Shown: in pieces, positions 42,492 through 52,229 of the stretch
Layout: every line of letters begins with the position of its first letter
How positions within the stretch are numbered: position 1 is the first letter of the stretch
Assembly (NCBI GenBank): GCA_029990205.1
Contig: JAPEKQ010000003.1
Location: 124,001-188,000 of the forward strand
Length of the DNA stretch: 64,000 nt
Direction of reading: 5' to 3'
From: a bacterium
Lineage (GTDB): Bacteria > Joyebacterota > Joyebacteria > Joyebacterales > Joyebacteraceae
Translations under genes and position numbers: made by a program
The notes under the pieces: generated by a model
The model's database searches: none
Told to the model about the DNA's origin: nothing
What the model saw: the letters and a program-made list of their open reading frames with translations, nothing else

Positions 42492-44978
42492 GTGTCCGAA
42501 GACCTGACCAACGACAAGCGGTCGGAATCCTCGTCCGAGACAACCAGCGCGAGTGCGTCGGGTGGGGCGGAAGCCTCACCCGACGCGGGCGCGTCACAGG
42601 ACGCGCGCGTCTCCGCGGCGCCGGGAACGAACACCCCGGTGTCCGGCAAGGACGGTCGGATCGAGGAACTCGAACGTCATGTTGCGGGCCTCCGCAAGCG
42701 CGTGGAGAAGCTCGGCGGCGAATCGATGCGCGCCGAGTACAAGGTTCTCCACCTCACGCAGGAGGTCCGGCGGTCGCGCGAGGCCTTCGGATTCCTCACC
42801 GGTTTCCAGCGCAAGATCGGAGCGGCCGGCTCGATCGGCGCGCTCTACGACGTGGCACTCAAGTCGATCATCGCGGAACTCTGGATGAAGCGGGCCGTCG
42901 TTCTCGAGTACGTCGAGGAGGAACGGGTGCTTCGCCCTGTGGCGGCGCTCGGCTATCAGAACGACCAGCGTCCTGACGCCATACCGGTGGCCGACGTCGA
43001 CCGAGAGCTGTGGACAACGGCGTCGATCGTCAACGGGGCCACCGAACAGACGCCGTGGATCGAGGCCGTCACATCGGCGCTCTCGATGCCGTTCTTCACG
43101 TGGGTCCCGAGTGTGGCCAACGAAGGCCACGAGACGATCCTCGTCGCGGGGACGCTCGCGGAGGACAGCGCGCAGGAGCCGCGTCTGACCGATCACGATC
43201 TCGGACTGCTCGTCTCGGTCGGCGCCATTCTCTGGGTGGGCCGGATGAACCTGCTCGCCCGCGACCGGCTCAGGCTCCAGGTCCGCTACGAGGCGCTGCT
43301 CCACCGGATCTCCGAGGTCCTGCTCAAGGACTACGACGCGCCAGCGAGTCACTTCGACGATGTGATCCGGCGTGTCGGGAGAGCGTGGTCGTTCGACCGG
43401 GTCCGTCTCATCGACCGTGGGACCGGCGAGAACCTGAGTTCGGTCCGGCACGAGTGGACCACCCGCGGGACCGAGGCGGTCGGCGAGGGTTCACCGCACC
43501 CGCTGGAGTTCACCTCCGAGTGGCGTGACGCGATGGCCTCGGGACAGCCCATCAGGCTCGACGACACGCACGAGCTGCCACCCGATGATTCCGCCGCGCT
43601 CCGCGAGCAGGGCATCCGGTCGCTGCTGGTCCTGCCGGTCACGGTCAATGCGTCCGTCGTCGCCTGGATGAGCTTCGAGCAGTGTTCCCGACGCGGCGTG
43701 TGGGGCGACGAGGACATCAAGATCCTTGAGGTCATCGCGTCACTCATCGCGCGCGCCATCGGACGCCAGACCGATCTCGAGGAGCGTGCGCACCTCGAGG
43801 CCGAGTACAACCATGCGAAGAAGATGGAGGCGGTCGGCCAGCTTGCCGGCGGTGTCGCGCACGACTTCAACAATCTTCTGACGACGATCCAGGGCTACGC
43901 GCAGCTTCTGATGTCCCGTCTGCCGGAGGAGTATCGTGAGTCGGGCGGGCTCAAAGAGATCATCATGGCGAGCGAGCGGGCCGCCGGTCTGACACGTCAG
44001 CTGCTGACCTTCAGCCGGAAGGACACGGCTCAGACCTCCGCGGTCAACCTCAACGAGAGTATCGAGGAGATGATGAAGCTCCTCCGACGCATGCTCGGCG
44101 ACGGCGTGAACGTCGAACTCGATCTCGCCAAGGAGCTCAGCATCACCACGGGAGACAAGCAGCAGCTCTCGCAGATCGTGATGAACCTCGCCATCAACGC
44201 GCGTGACGCGATGTCCGGCGAGGGCGACCTGAAGATCGCGACACGCGAGTACGAGAACATCGGACCGCTCGCGCAGCGGTTCACGATCCCCGGTGTCGAG
44301 CGCTGTCAGGTCATCGAGGTCTCGGATACCGGTACCGGCATGGACGAGGAGACGCAGGAACGGATCTTCGAGCCGTTCTTCACGACCAAGGAGGCGGGCA
44401 AGGGGACCGGCCTCGGGCTGTCGATCGTCTTCAGCGTCATCCGCCGGCACGGCGGGTTCGTGGACATCGAGAGCGAGCTTGGAAAGGGAACGACGTTCAG
44501 TGTCTATCTGCCCGTGAAGCCGCCCGAGGTCGAGGAGAAGAAGGGCGACGATACGGCGGAGAGCATGAGCGGCCACGAGACCATCCTCCTGGTCGAAGAT
44601 GACGACAACGTCCGCGGCCTCATCGTCAGCGTTCTGTCCGCGAGCGGCTACAACGTCATCACGGCCACGAACGGCAGAGAGGCACTCGAACGCATGGAGG
44701 AGTCCGGCGACGACGTGGCGCTCCTCATGACCGACGTCGTCATGCCCGAGATGAACGGACGCGAGCTCTGGGACTCGTTCTCCGACCTGGGGTACGACGT
44801 CCCCCTCATCGTCATGAGCGGATATCCCAAGGGCGAGGAGGAGGGCGGCTTCCTCGACGAGGCATCGACCTATCTCCAGAAGCCGTTCGGTCCCAAGGAG
44901 ATCGCTGAGGCCGTACGTCACACGCTCGATGCTGACCACTCCGGCGGATCCCTGCCTGATCGTCCGGGCGTCAACTGA
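42492..44978 (+). CDS. Hybrid sensor histidine kinase with GAF-like domains and a receiver
   Basis: The 828-residue protein has a disordered Ser/Ala-rich start (1-50), a coiled coil (about 55-100), two GAF-like sensor domains (about 100-245 and 265-420), and a HisKA domain with His457 in GGVAHDFNNLL. The HATPase domain (about 540-655) has MNLAINARDAM, VSDTGTGMDEE and GKGTGLGLSIV. A C-terminal receiver has Asp748 in LMTDVVMPEMNG and Lys in LQKPF. It has no membrane segment. The start is a GTG behind GGGAG. Input probably comes from the FIST protein encoded just upstream. No separate output regulator is adjacent. Confidence 0.93.
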   Translation: MSEDLTNDKRSESSSETTSASASGGAEASPDAGASQDARVSAAPGTNTPVSGKDGRIEELERHVAGLRKRVEKLGGESMRAEYKVLHLTQEVRRSREAFGFLTGFQRKIGAAGSIGALYDVALKSIIAELWMKRAVVLEYVEEERVLRPVAALGYQNDQRPDAIPVADVDRELWTTASIVNGATEQTPWIEAVTSALSMPFFTWVPSVANEGHETILVAGTLAEDSAQEPRLTDHDLGLLVSVGAILWVGRMNLLARDRLRLQVRYEALLHRISEVLLKDYDAPASHFDDVIRRVGRAWSFDRVRLIDRGTGENLSSVRHEWTTRGTEAVGEGSPHPLEFTSEWRDAMASGQPIRLDDTHELPPDDSAALREQGIRSLLVLPVTVNASVVAWMSFEQCSRRGVWGDEDIKILEVIASLIARAIGRQTDLEERAHLEAEYNHAKKMEAVGQLAGGVAHDFNNLLTTIQGYAQLLMSRLPEEYRESGGLKEIIMASERAAGLTRQLLTFSRKDTAQTSAVNLNESIEEMMKLLRRMLGDGVNVELDLAKELSITTGDKQQLSQIVMNLAINARDAMSGEGDLKIATREYENIGPLAQRFTIPGVERCQVIEVSDTGTGMDEETQERIFEPFFTTKEAGKGTGLGLSIVFSVIRRHGGFVDIESELGKGTTFSVYLPVKPPEVEEKKGDDTAESMSGHETILLVEDDDNVRGLIVSVLSASGYNVITATNGREALERMEESGDDVALLMTDVVMPEMNGRELWDSFSDLGYDVPLIVMSGYPKGEEEGGFLDEASTYLQKPFGPKEIAEAVRHTLDADHSGGSLPDRPGVN

Positions 44979-45019
44979 CCGGGACCCGACCACACCGACA
45001 TCCCGAGCTGGAACCAGCG

Positions 45020-45047
45020 GCCGTTGCCCCCGGCAACGGCTTCGTGC
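45020..45047 (+). terminator. Terminator-like hairpin after the hybrid kinase
   Basis: GCCGTTGCC (45020-45028) pairs perfectly with GGCAACGGC (45032-45040) over a CCC loop, followed by TTCGTGC. It lies 42 bases after the kinase stop. Confidence 0.65.
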
Positions 45048-45089
45048 TATCGTATGGTCTTGTTCTCGTGAAAACGTGTGGAACGGGGG

Positions 45090-45109
45090 CCGATTCGGCC
45101 CCGATTCGG
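45090..45109. promoter_or_regulatory. Tandem 9-base palindromes before dapB
   Basis: CCGATTCGG occurs at 45090-45098 and again at 45101-45109, an 11-base period, directly before the dapB start at 45120. With flanking G and C runs the RNA can also fold as GGGGCC/GGCCCC, close to the ribosome site. It could be an operator or a translational control element. Confidence 0.5.
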
Positions 45110-45119
45110 GGGTTCGTCC

Positions 45120-45923
45120 ATGATCCGAGTCGTCGTCAGCGGGATCTGTGGCCGCATGGGAGGCATGGTCGCCCGCACCGTCGAGGAGACCGATGACCTC
45201 AAGCTCGTCGGCGGCCTCGAGATGCCGGGACACCCGGGCGTCGGACGCCGGCTCTGTGACCACTGGGGCGAGGGCGCCGTCGAACTGGTCGTGTCCGAGC
45301 GGCTGGGAGACCTCACGCACGGGAGCTACGACGTCATCGTGGACTTCTCCACGCCGCCACAGGCCGTCGCGTGCGCCGAGCGCGCCAGCCGCGACGCGGC
45401 CGGACTTGTCATCGGTACGACCGGGCTTTCGGAGCTCGAACTCGCGACCGTTCAGGAGGCATCGAAACGCTCCGCGGTCGTCGTGGCTCCGAACACGAGC
45501 CTTGGCGTGAACCTGCTCTTCGGACTGGTCCGTCAGGCGGCCGAGCGTCTCGACGAGGACTTCGACATCGAGATCGTTGAGGAGCATCATCGCGGCAAGC
45601 GCGATGCGCCAAGCGGCACGGCGCTCCGCCTTCTTGAGGTCGTCGCCGATTCCCGCAGCGTGAGAAGCGCCGAGGTTGCCCGACTCGGCAGAGCAGGACC
45701 CGACGAGACCCGCGCGCGCGGCGAGATCGGCGTCCACTCGATTCGGGCCGGGAGCATCGTCGGCCGGCACTCCGTCAGGCTCACATCGGACGCCGAGGAG
45801 ATCGTGCTCGCGCACGAGGCCTTCGACCGGTCCGCGTTCGCACGCGGTGCCGCCCACGCCATCCGGTTCGTACACGGACGCGCACCGGGCCTCTACGACA
45901 TGCAGGACGTACTGGGTCTCTGA
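45120..45923 (+). CDS. dapB: 4-hydroxy-tetrahydrodipicolinate reductase
   Basis: NAD(P)H-dependent reductase following DapA in diaminopimelate synthesis. The 267-residue protein has the dinucleotide block VVVSGICGRMGGMVAR, VDFSTPP, GTTGLSE, the substrate block EEHHRGKRDAPSGTAL and HSIRAGSIVGRH. All are complete. The preferred ATG follows a GGGGG run and tandem palindromes. An in-frame GTG at 45078 would add 14 residues that contain the palindromes. The gene is separated from dapF/dapA by the kinase region, and is followed by an HD protein gene. Confidence 0.96.
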   Translation: MIRVVVSGICGRMGGMVARTVEETDDLKLVGGLEMPGHPGVGRRLCDHWGEGAVELVVSERLGDLTHGSYDVIVDFSTPPQAVACAERASRDAAGLVIGTTGLSELELATVQEASKRSAVVVAPNTSLGVNLLFGLVRQAAERLDEDFDIEIVEEHHRGKRDAPSGTALRLLEVVADSRSVRSAEVARLGRAGPDETRARGEIGVHSIRAGSIVGRHSVRLTSDAEEIVLAHEAFDRSAFARGAAHAIRFVHGRAPGLYDMQDVLGL

Positions 45924-46015
45924 CACGTACATCGACGGTAGTACGTGTGCCGCGAGCGGCACTCGCGCCGCATAACAGCGTCCGCGCTGCACCAGACCAG
46001 GATTGGAGCCTCGCG

Positions 46016-46618
46016 ATGGCGGGCAACAGGACTCTTCTCGACATCATACTCAGGGCCAACGAGCTCAAGAACATCCCGCGCATGGGGTGGCGCGTGCGCG
46101 GCGTCCGCGACGGAGAGAGCGTAGCCGAGCACTCCTACGCGGTGGCGCTCATCGTGACGCTGCTTGGGCCGCGTCTCTCCGGGAAGATCGACGTCAGCCG
46201 CGCCGTGAGGATCGCGCTCGTCCACGACCTCTCGGAGCACATGCTGGGCGACATCCACGCACCCGCGTCACAGCTGCTCGGCGAGGACGTCAAGGAGGCG
46301 GCCGAGCTGAGGGTCATGCTCGACCTCTTCGGAGACGACGAATCCGCAGAGGAAGCGGTCGAACTCTGGAAGGAGTTCGCTGAACGCTCATCGGTCGAGG
46401 GCCGCTTCGTCCGAGCGATCGACAAGCTCGAGATGTTCACGCAGGCCTATCTGTACGAGCAGGAAGGCAACAGGATGCTCGCGGACTTCTGGGACTGGCC
46501 GCACAACGTGCGGGACTTCGAGTTCCCGGAAGTACGAGCGCTCTACGAGGAACTCAAGGCACTCAGGAAGGAACGCCCGATCGGCTGGGCCGGACGGTCC
46601 GGGAACGACGAGGCGTAG
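46016..46618 (+). CDS. HD-domain phosphohydrolase (YfbR/HDDC2-like)
   Basis: The 200-residue protein has the metal-binding HD pattern: His in RDGESVAEHSYAVA, HD in ALVHDLSEHMLGDI and a later Asp in RAIDKLEMFTQAY. The family includes 5-prime-deoxynucleotidases such as YfbR and human HDDC2, which is the most likely activity. The length fits. The ATG follows TTGGAG. It lies 92 bases after dapB and 26 bases before proS, and may be co-transcribed with proS. Confidence 0.88.
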   Translation: MAGNRTLLDIILRANELKNIPRMGWRVRGVRDGESVAEHSYAVALIVTLLGPRLSGKIDVSRAVRIALVHDLSEHMLGDIHAPASQLLGEDVKEAAELRVMLDLFGDDESAEEAVELWKEFAERSSVEGRFVRAIDKLEMFTQAYLYEQEGNRMLADFWDWPHNVRDFEFPEVRALYEELKALRKERPIGWAGRSGNDEA

Positions 46619-46644
46619 ACCACTCAAAGGAGACGGGGAACAGG

Positions 46645-48357
<1,713 letters not shown>

Positions 48358-48380
48358 GCGAGTGAGAGATGCACAAACGA

Positions 48381-48415
48381 AAGCCCCTCCAGGCAAGCCT
48401 GGGGGGCTTCTTCGT
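48381..48415. terminator. Bidirectional terminator between proS and rpsT
   Basis: A 12-pair stem with one bulged T (48381-48393 with 48398-48409) and loop CAAG is followed by CTTCG on the plus strand and preceded by AACGAAAG, which gives T-rich RNA on the minus strand. It separates two convergent genes. Confidence 0.8.
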
Positions 48416-48460
48416 CTCATTGAGCGATCGAACGCCTCTTCGGCATCGACCTGCGCGCAG

Positions 48461-48706
48461 CTACTCGTCGCGGCTCTTCATGATGCGCGACTTGCGGCGT
48501 GAGGCCGTGTTCTTCTTGATGACGTTCGACTTCACGGCCTTGTCGATGACCGAGGTGGCCTCGCGAACACGGGCCTCGCGCTCCTCGGGCGGCGCCGTCT
48601 CGGCGTTCTTGATCGCCGTGGCGACCTTCGACTTCACGGCGCGATTGCGCTCGTTCAGCTTCTTCGACTGCCTGAGTCGCTTGATCGTAGACTTCTTGTG
48701 CGGCAA
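48461..48706 (-). CDS. rpsT: 30S ribosomal protein S20, TTG start
   Basis: The 81-residue basic protein is S20: it starts with PHKKSTIKRLRQSKKLNERN, has the repeated Lys/Arg helices KSKVATAIKNAET and VIDKAVKSNVIKKNTASRRKSR, and binds 16S rRNA early in assembly. The start codon is TTG (minus strand 48706-48704), with GGAGG seven bases upstream. E. coli rpsT also starts with UUG, where it takes part in autogenous translational control. The gene has its own promoter and a hairpin in the leader. Confidence 0.95.
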   Translation of the reverse strand: MPHKKSTIKRLRQSKKLNERNRAVKSKVATAIKNAETAPPEEREARVREATSVIDKAVKSNVIKKNTASRRKSRIMKSRDE

Positions 48707-48731
48707 GTGGAATCCTCCGGTCTAGCCCCAG

Positions 48732-48748
48732 GTCCGCCCGGGGCGGAC
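48732..48748 (-). other. Hairpin in the rpsT leader
   Basis: GTCCGCC (48732-48738) and GGCGGAC (48742-48748) form a perfect seven-pair stem with a three-base loop, between the predicted rpsT transcript start and its ribosome site. It could take part in S20 autoregulation. Confidence 0.5.
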
Positions 48749-48770
48749 ACCGTTCCTCTGTAACCACACG

Positions 48771-48799
48771 AATATACCAATCAGAGCCCCCGCAGTCAA
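48771..48799 (-). promoter_or_regulatory. Sigma-70-type promoter of rpsT
   Basis: On the minus strand TTGACT (48799-48794), a 17-base spacer and TATATT (48776-48771) form a near-consensus promoter. The leader is about 58 bases. Confidence 0.68.
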
Positions 48800-48820
48800 G
48801 CGACCGTTCGGAAGGGCCGG

Positions 48821-48849
48821 TTGACGAGGGCCCCGCGGGGGATTAGGCT
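48821..48849 (+). promoter_or_regulatory. Candidate promoter of uvrC
   Basis: TTGACG (48821-48826), a 17-base spacer and TAGGCT (48844-48849). The predicted transcript start is almost at the ribosome site AGGAGG, leaving a very short leader. It is divergent from the rpsT promoter. Confidence 0.42.
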
Positions 48850-48866
48850 CTCGGCAGGAGGCCTGA

Positions 48867-50681
48867 GTGACCAAGAGTCCAAGAAAGCACCCGCCAGTGC
48901 CCGAAAGCCCCGGTGTCTACCTTCTCAAGGACGCCTCGGGGAAGATCTTCTATGTCGGGAAGGCCCTGAATCTCAGGAACCGTCTGAGAGCCTACACGGC
49001 CTCCGGAAGCACCCCGGACCCCAAGCTGACCATCATCCGTTCAAAGCTGGCGTCGTTCGACACGATCGTGACCGAGTCGGAGACCGAGGCTCTGGTTCTG
49101 GAGTCGAACCTCATCAAGGAGCACAGGCCGCGGTACAACGTCAAGCTCCGCGACGACAAGCGCTATCCGTTCATCAAGGTCACGACAGCGGAGACGTTCC
49201 CGCGGGCGCACGTCACACGGGTCGTCCGGCAGGACGGCTCGCGCTACTTCGGTCCCTACACGGACGCCAAGGCGATGCGCCGGACGCTCCGCCTCGTCCA
49301 GCAGAGCTTCCCGATGAGAACGTGCAAGACCTTCAGGAAGCGGCCGCGTCCCTGCCTCAACTATCAGATCGGCCAGTGTCTGGGGCCGTGCATCGGCGCG
49401 GTCTCCGCCGAGGAGTACGGAGAGGTCGTCTCCGAACTCATGCTCTTCCTCAGCGGTCGCGGTGACGAGCTCTCGAAGCGCCTCGCGGCCCGGATGAACC
49501 AGGCGTCCGCCGACAAGCAGTTCGAAGAGGCTGCGGCGCTCCGTGACCGGCTTCGGGACATCGAGAAGGTCACCCAGCGACAGCGGGTTCTGTCGGCCAG
49601 GCTCGTCGACCGGGACGTTGTCGCGACCGCCCGTCACGCCGGCTACGGCATCGCATCGATTGTCAGGATCCGCCGGGGCAAGCTGGTTGGCTGCGAGAAC
49701 GTCCCGCTGGAGTTCTCGCCCGAAACGACCGACGGGGAGATCCGTGAGGCGGTTCTCAAGCAGTTCTACTCGGTCGCGACCGATGTCCCGCCCGAGGTCC
49801 TCGTCCACGGAGAGACACCCGGCTTGGACGAGGTGGCCGTCTGGCTCACGGCGTCGCAGGGTCACAAGGTCGCCGTCGCGACGCCCGTGCGAGGAGAGAA
49901 GCGGCAGCTCGGCGAGTTCGCGGAGCAGAACGCGCGGACGGCGCTCCGCCGGGCGTTCGAGTCCCGAAGGGCGCCTTGCTCCGTGATCGAACTCGGGGAG
50001 TACCTCAGGATGAGCCGCCCGCCACGTCTGCTCTCGGCCGTCGACATCTCGAACGTACAGGGGACCAACGCGGTCGGCACGGTCATCTCGTTCCGCGACG
50101 GCCGCCCGGACAAGTCGCTCTACCGCAGATACCGCATCCGGACGGTGAAAGGCGCGGACGACTATGCTATGATTCGTGAGGTCGTCCGACGCCACCTCGC
50201 ATCTCTCATCAGAAAGGACGCTGAGCTCCCGGACCTCTTCCTCGTGGACGGAGGGAAGGGACAGCTCGCATCGGCCGTTGAGGCCGGTCGTGATGAGGGT
50301 GTCCGCGGCGTCACGTTCGCCTCGCTGGCGAAGCAGAACGAGGAGGTCTTCGTCCCCGGCCGCCAGAGTCCACTCCCGGACCCCGGCATGACGGCGGCGA
50401 AGCGCATCCTCATCAAGGCTCGCGACGAGGTGCATCGCTTCAGCGTCACGTATCACCGGAGCCTCCGGGAGAAGGAGGCCCGCCGGTCGGTTCTCGACGG
50501 CATTCCGGGGGTGGGCGACACCCGCAAGGCGGCCCTTCTCGAGGAGTTCGGTTCCGTCTCGGAGATTCGCAGGAGTTCCCCGGAGCGTATCGCGGAGGTA
50601 CCCGGCATTGGCATCGCAACAGCCCAAAGGATCATCGAAGCGGTCACGCAAGCCGAAGCTCGTGATCCTCAAGCAGGATAA
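48867..50681 (+). CDS. uvrC: Excinuclease ABC subunit C
   Basis: Cuts both sides of a DNA lesion in nucleotide excision repair. The 604-residue protein has the GIY-YIG nuclease (residues 12-92; GVYLLKDASGKIFYVGKALN, ETEALVLESNLIKEHRPRYN), the UVR motif for UvrB contact (about 205-240), the RNase H-like C-terminal nuclease (DISNVQGTNAVG, LFLVDGGKGQLASAV) and terminal helix-hairpin-helix repeats (VLDGIPGVGDTRKAALLEEF). The start is a GTG after AGGAGG. A DNA methyltransferase repair gene follows 16 bases later, making a small repair cluster. Confidence 0.97.
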   Translation: MTKSPRKHPPVPESPGVYLLKDASGKIFYVGKALNLRNRLRAYTASGSTPDPKLTIIRSKLASFDTIVTESETEALVLESNLIKEHRPRYNVKLRDDKRYPFIKVTTAETFPRAHVTRVVRQDGSRYFGPYTDAKAMRRTLRLVQQSFPMRTCKTFRKRPRPCLNYQIGQCLGPCIGAVSAEEYGEVVSELMLFLSGRGDELSKRLAARMNQASADKQFEEAAALRDRLRDIEKVTQRQRVLSARLVDRDVVATARHAGYGIASIVRIRRGKLVGCENVPLEFSPETTDGEIREAVLKQFYSVATDVPPEVLVHGETPGLDEVAVWLTASQGHKVAVATPVRGEKRQLGEFAEQNARTALRRAFESRRAPCSVIELGEYLRMSRPPRLLSAVDISNVQGTNAVGTVISFRDGRPDKSLYRRYRIRTVKGADDYAMIREVVRRHLASLIRKDAELPDLFLVDGGKGQLASAVEAGRDEGVRGVTFASLAKQNEEVFVPGRQSPLPDPGMTAAKRILIKARDEVHRFSVTYHRSLREKEARRSVLDGIPGVGDTRKAALLEEFGSVSEIRRSSPERIAEVPGIGIATAQRIIEAVTQAEARDPQAG

Positions 50682-50697
50682 CGAGCCCAGGGCCGGG

Positions 50698-51300
50698 ATG
50701 ACGGTCCTCAAGTACGCGACCTTCGAGGCCGACATCGGCCGGTTCCTCGTGGTCCGCGGCGACCACGGTCTGCGGGCGGTGCGGTTCTCCGAAGAGCTCG
50801 ACGTCGAGCGGGAGCTGTCGCTCCTGACGCGCGGCGGCCGGGTGCTCGCGGTCGAGGACCGGATCACGCTCAGGCGCGTCGTCGACGACATCCGCGACTA
50901 CCTCAAGGGACGCCAGCCCAACTTCGATCACGAACTCGAGATCGACGACCTCACGGACTTCTCAAGACGCGTCCTCGAGACCGTCAACGACATCCCGTAC
51001 GGCACGCTCCGTTCGTACAAGTGGGTGGCAAGGCAGGTCGGCTCGCCGCGCGCCACGCGTCCGGTCGGACAGACGCTCGCGCGGAATCCGCTCCCCATCG
51101 TCATCCCGTGCCACCGCGTGGTCAACAGCGACGGGACGCTCGGCGGCTATTCGGGCGGTGGGACGGACATGAAGCGCCGTCTCATCGAGATCGAGAACGG
51201 GCAGATCGGTCTCGCCTTCGAGCACGGCGGTGACGAGGCGAAGAGACGCGTGCTCTTCCAGCTCGAGGGAGACGCGCCGGGCAACGACGATGGCGAGTGA
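50698..51300 (+). CDS. ogt: Methylated-DNA-protein-cysteine methyltransferase
   Basis: Removes alkyl groups from O6-alkylguanine to its own cysteine. The 200-residue protein ends with the conserved active-site domain: VNDIPYGTLRSYKWVARQVG, RPVGQTLARNPLPIVIP and the acceptor Cys138 in PCHRVVNSDGTLGGY. The first 100 residues are the variable N-terminal domain. The chosen ATG has only a weak ribosome site; starts inside the end of uvrC (for example GTG 50662) are possible. The last 11 bases overlap the next Xer gene. Confidence 0.93.
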   Translation: MTVLKYATFEADIGRFLVVRGDHGLRAVRFSEELDVERELSLLTRGGRVLAVEDRITLRRVVDDIRDYLKGRQPNFDHELEIDDLTDFSRRVLETVNDIPYGTLRSYKWVARQVGSPRATRPVGQTLARNPLPIVIPCHRVVNSDGTLGGYSGGGTDMKRRLIEIENGQIGLAFEHGGDEAKRRVLFQLEGDAPGNDDGE

Positions 51301-52213
51301 CCCCTCCACACTGCTTGACGACGCGGTCGAGGACTATCTCGACCACCTCACGACCGAACGCGGTCTCTCAGAGAACACCGTTGCCTCGTACCGCTCCGAC
51401 CTTTCCGACTACGCTCGCTACCTCGAGAAGTCAGGCGTCAGCTCACCCCGGCAGGTGACCTCGAAGCACGTGGAGCGCTATCTCGGGGATGCCGTCATCA
51501 CCGGTCTCTCGGCCCGAAGCGCGAACAGACGGCTCTCGTGTCTCCGCGGCTTCCACACGTATCTCCTGAATTCATCTGATGACCGGAGCGTCCGGGAGAA
51601 CCCGACGCTTCACCAGCACGCGCGCGAGCACGTGCGGCGGCTTCCCGATGTGCTCGCCGTTCACGAGGTCGAACGCCTCCTCGAGGCGGTCGACTCGACC
51701 ACGCCGCTCGGCATCAGAGACAGAGCCATGTTCGAGACCGCCTACGGCGCGGGGCTCCGCGTCAGCGAGATCATCACGCTCGAGGTGACGAACATCTTCG
51801 CGGAAGACCGCTTCATCCGCGTACTGGGAAAGGGCTCGAAGGAGCGTGTCGTCCCGATCGGCAGGTACGCGCTCGAGTGGATCGGCAAGTACCGTGAGAG
51901 CGTTCGACCGACGCTTGCGGCGAAAGCTGCGCCGACCGGAGTTCTGTTCCTGAACGCCCGGGGGCGTCCGCTGACACGAATGGGGTACTGGAAGATCCTC
52001 CAGAAGACGGTCACGCGCTCCGGCATCCGCGACCGCGTCAAACCGCACTCGCTTCGCCACTCGTTCGCGACGCACCTGCTCGAGGCGGGGGCCGACCTTC
52101 GAACCGTTCAGGAGATGCTCGGTCACGCCGACATCGCCACGACCCAGATCTACACGAGCGTCGACCGCGAGTACCTCAAGGAGATCCACAGAACCTGTCA
52201 CCCGCGCGCCTAG
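51290..52213 (+). CDS. xerD: Tyrosine recombinase, XerC/XerD type (copy 2)
   Basis: The 307-residue protein is a full-length Xer recombinase with an N-terminal SAM-like domain (DYLDHLTTERGLSENTVASY). The catalytic residues are Arg in GAGLRVSEI, Lys in GKGSKERVVP, the block HSLRHSFATHLL, His in MLGHADIATTQ and Tyr in IYTSVDREYL. The last block matches XerD proteins well (TQIYTHV or similar followed by LKEIH), which is why xerD is suggested. It overlaps the methyltransferase gene by 11 bases. With the copy at 34679 it would complete the dif system. Confidence 0.92.
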   Translation: MASDPSTLLDDAVEDYLDHLTTERGLSENTVASYRSDLSDYARYLEKSGVSSPRQVTSKHVERYLGDAVITGLSARSANRRLSCLRGFHTYLLNSSDDRSVRENPTLHQHAREHVRRLPDVLAVHEVERLLEAVDSTTPLGIRDRAMFETAYGAGLRVSEIITLEVTNIFAEDRFIRVLGKGSKERVVPIGRYALEWIGKYRESVRPTLAAKAAPTGVLFLNARGRPLTRMGYWKILQKTVTRSGIRDRVKPHSLRHSFATHLLEAGADLRTVQEMLGHADIATTQIYTSVDREYLKEIHRTCHPRA

Positions 52214-52229
52214 CGCTTTGGAGATCATC

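Noticed and set aside
43740-45992. 750-codon minus-strand open frame opposite the hybrid kinase and dapB
   Set aside because: Same shadow composition. The kinase H-box, ATP motifs and receiver on the plus strand explain the conservation.
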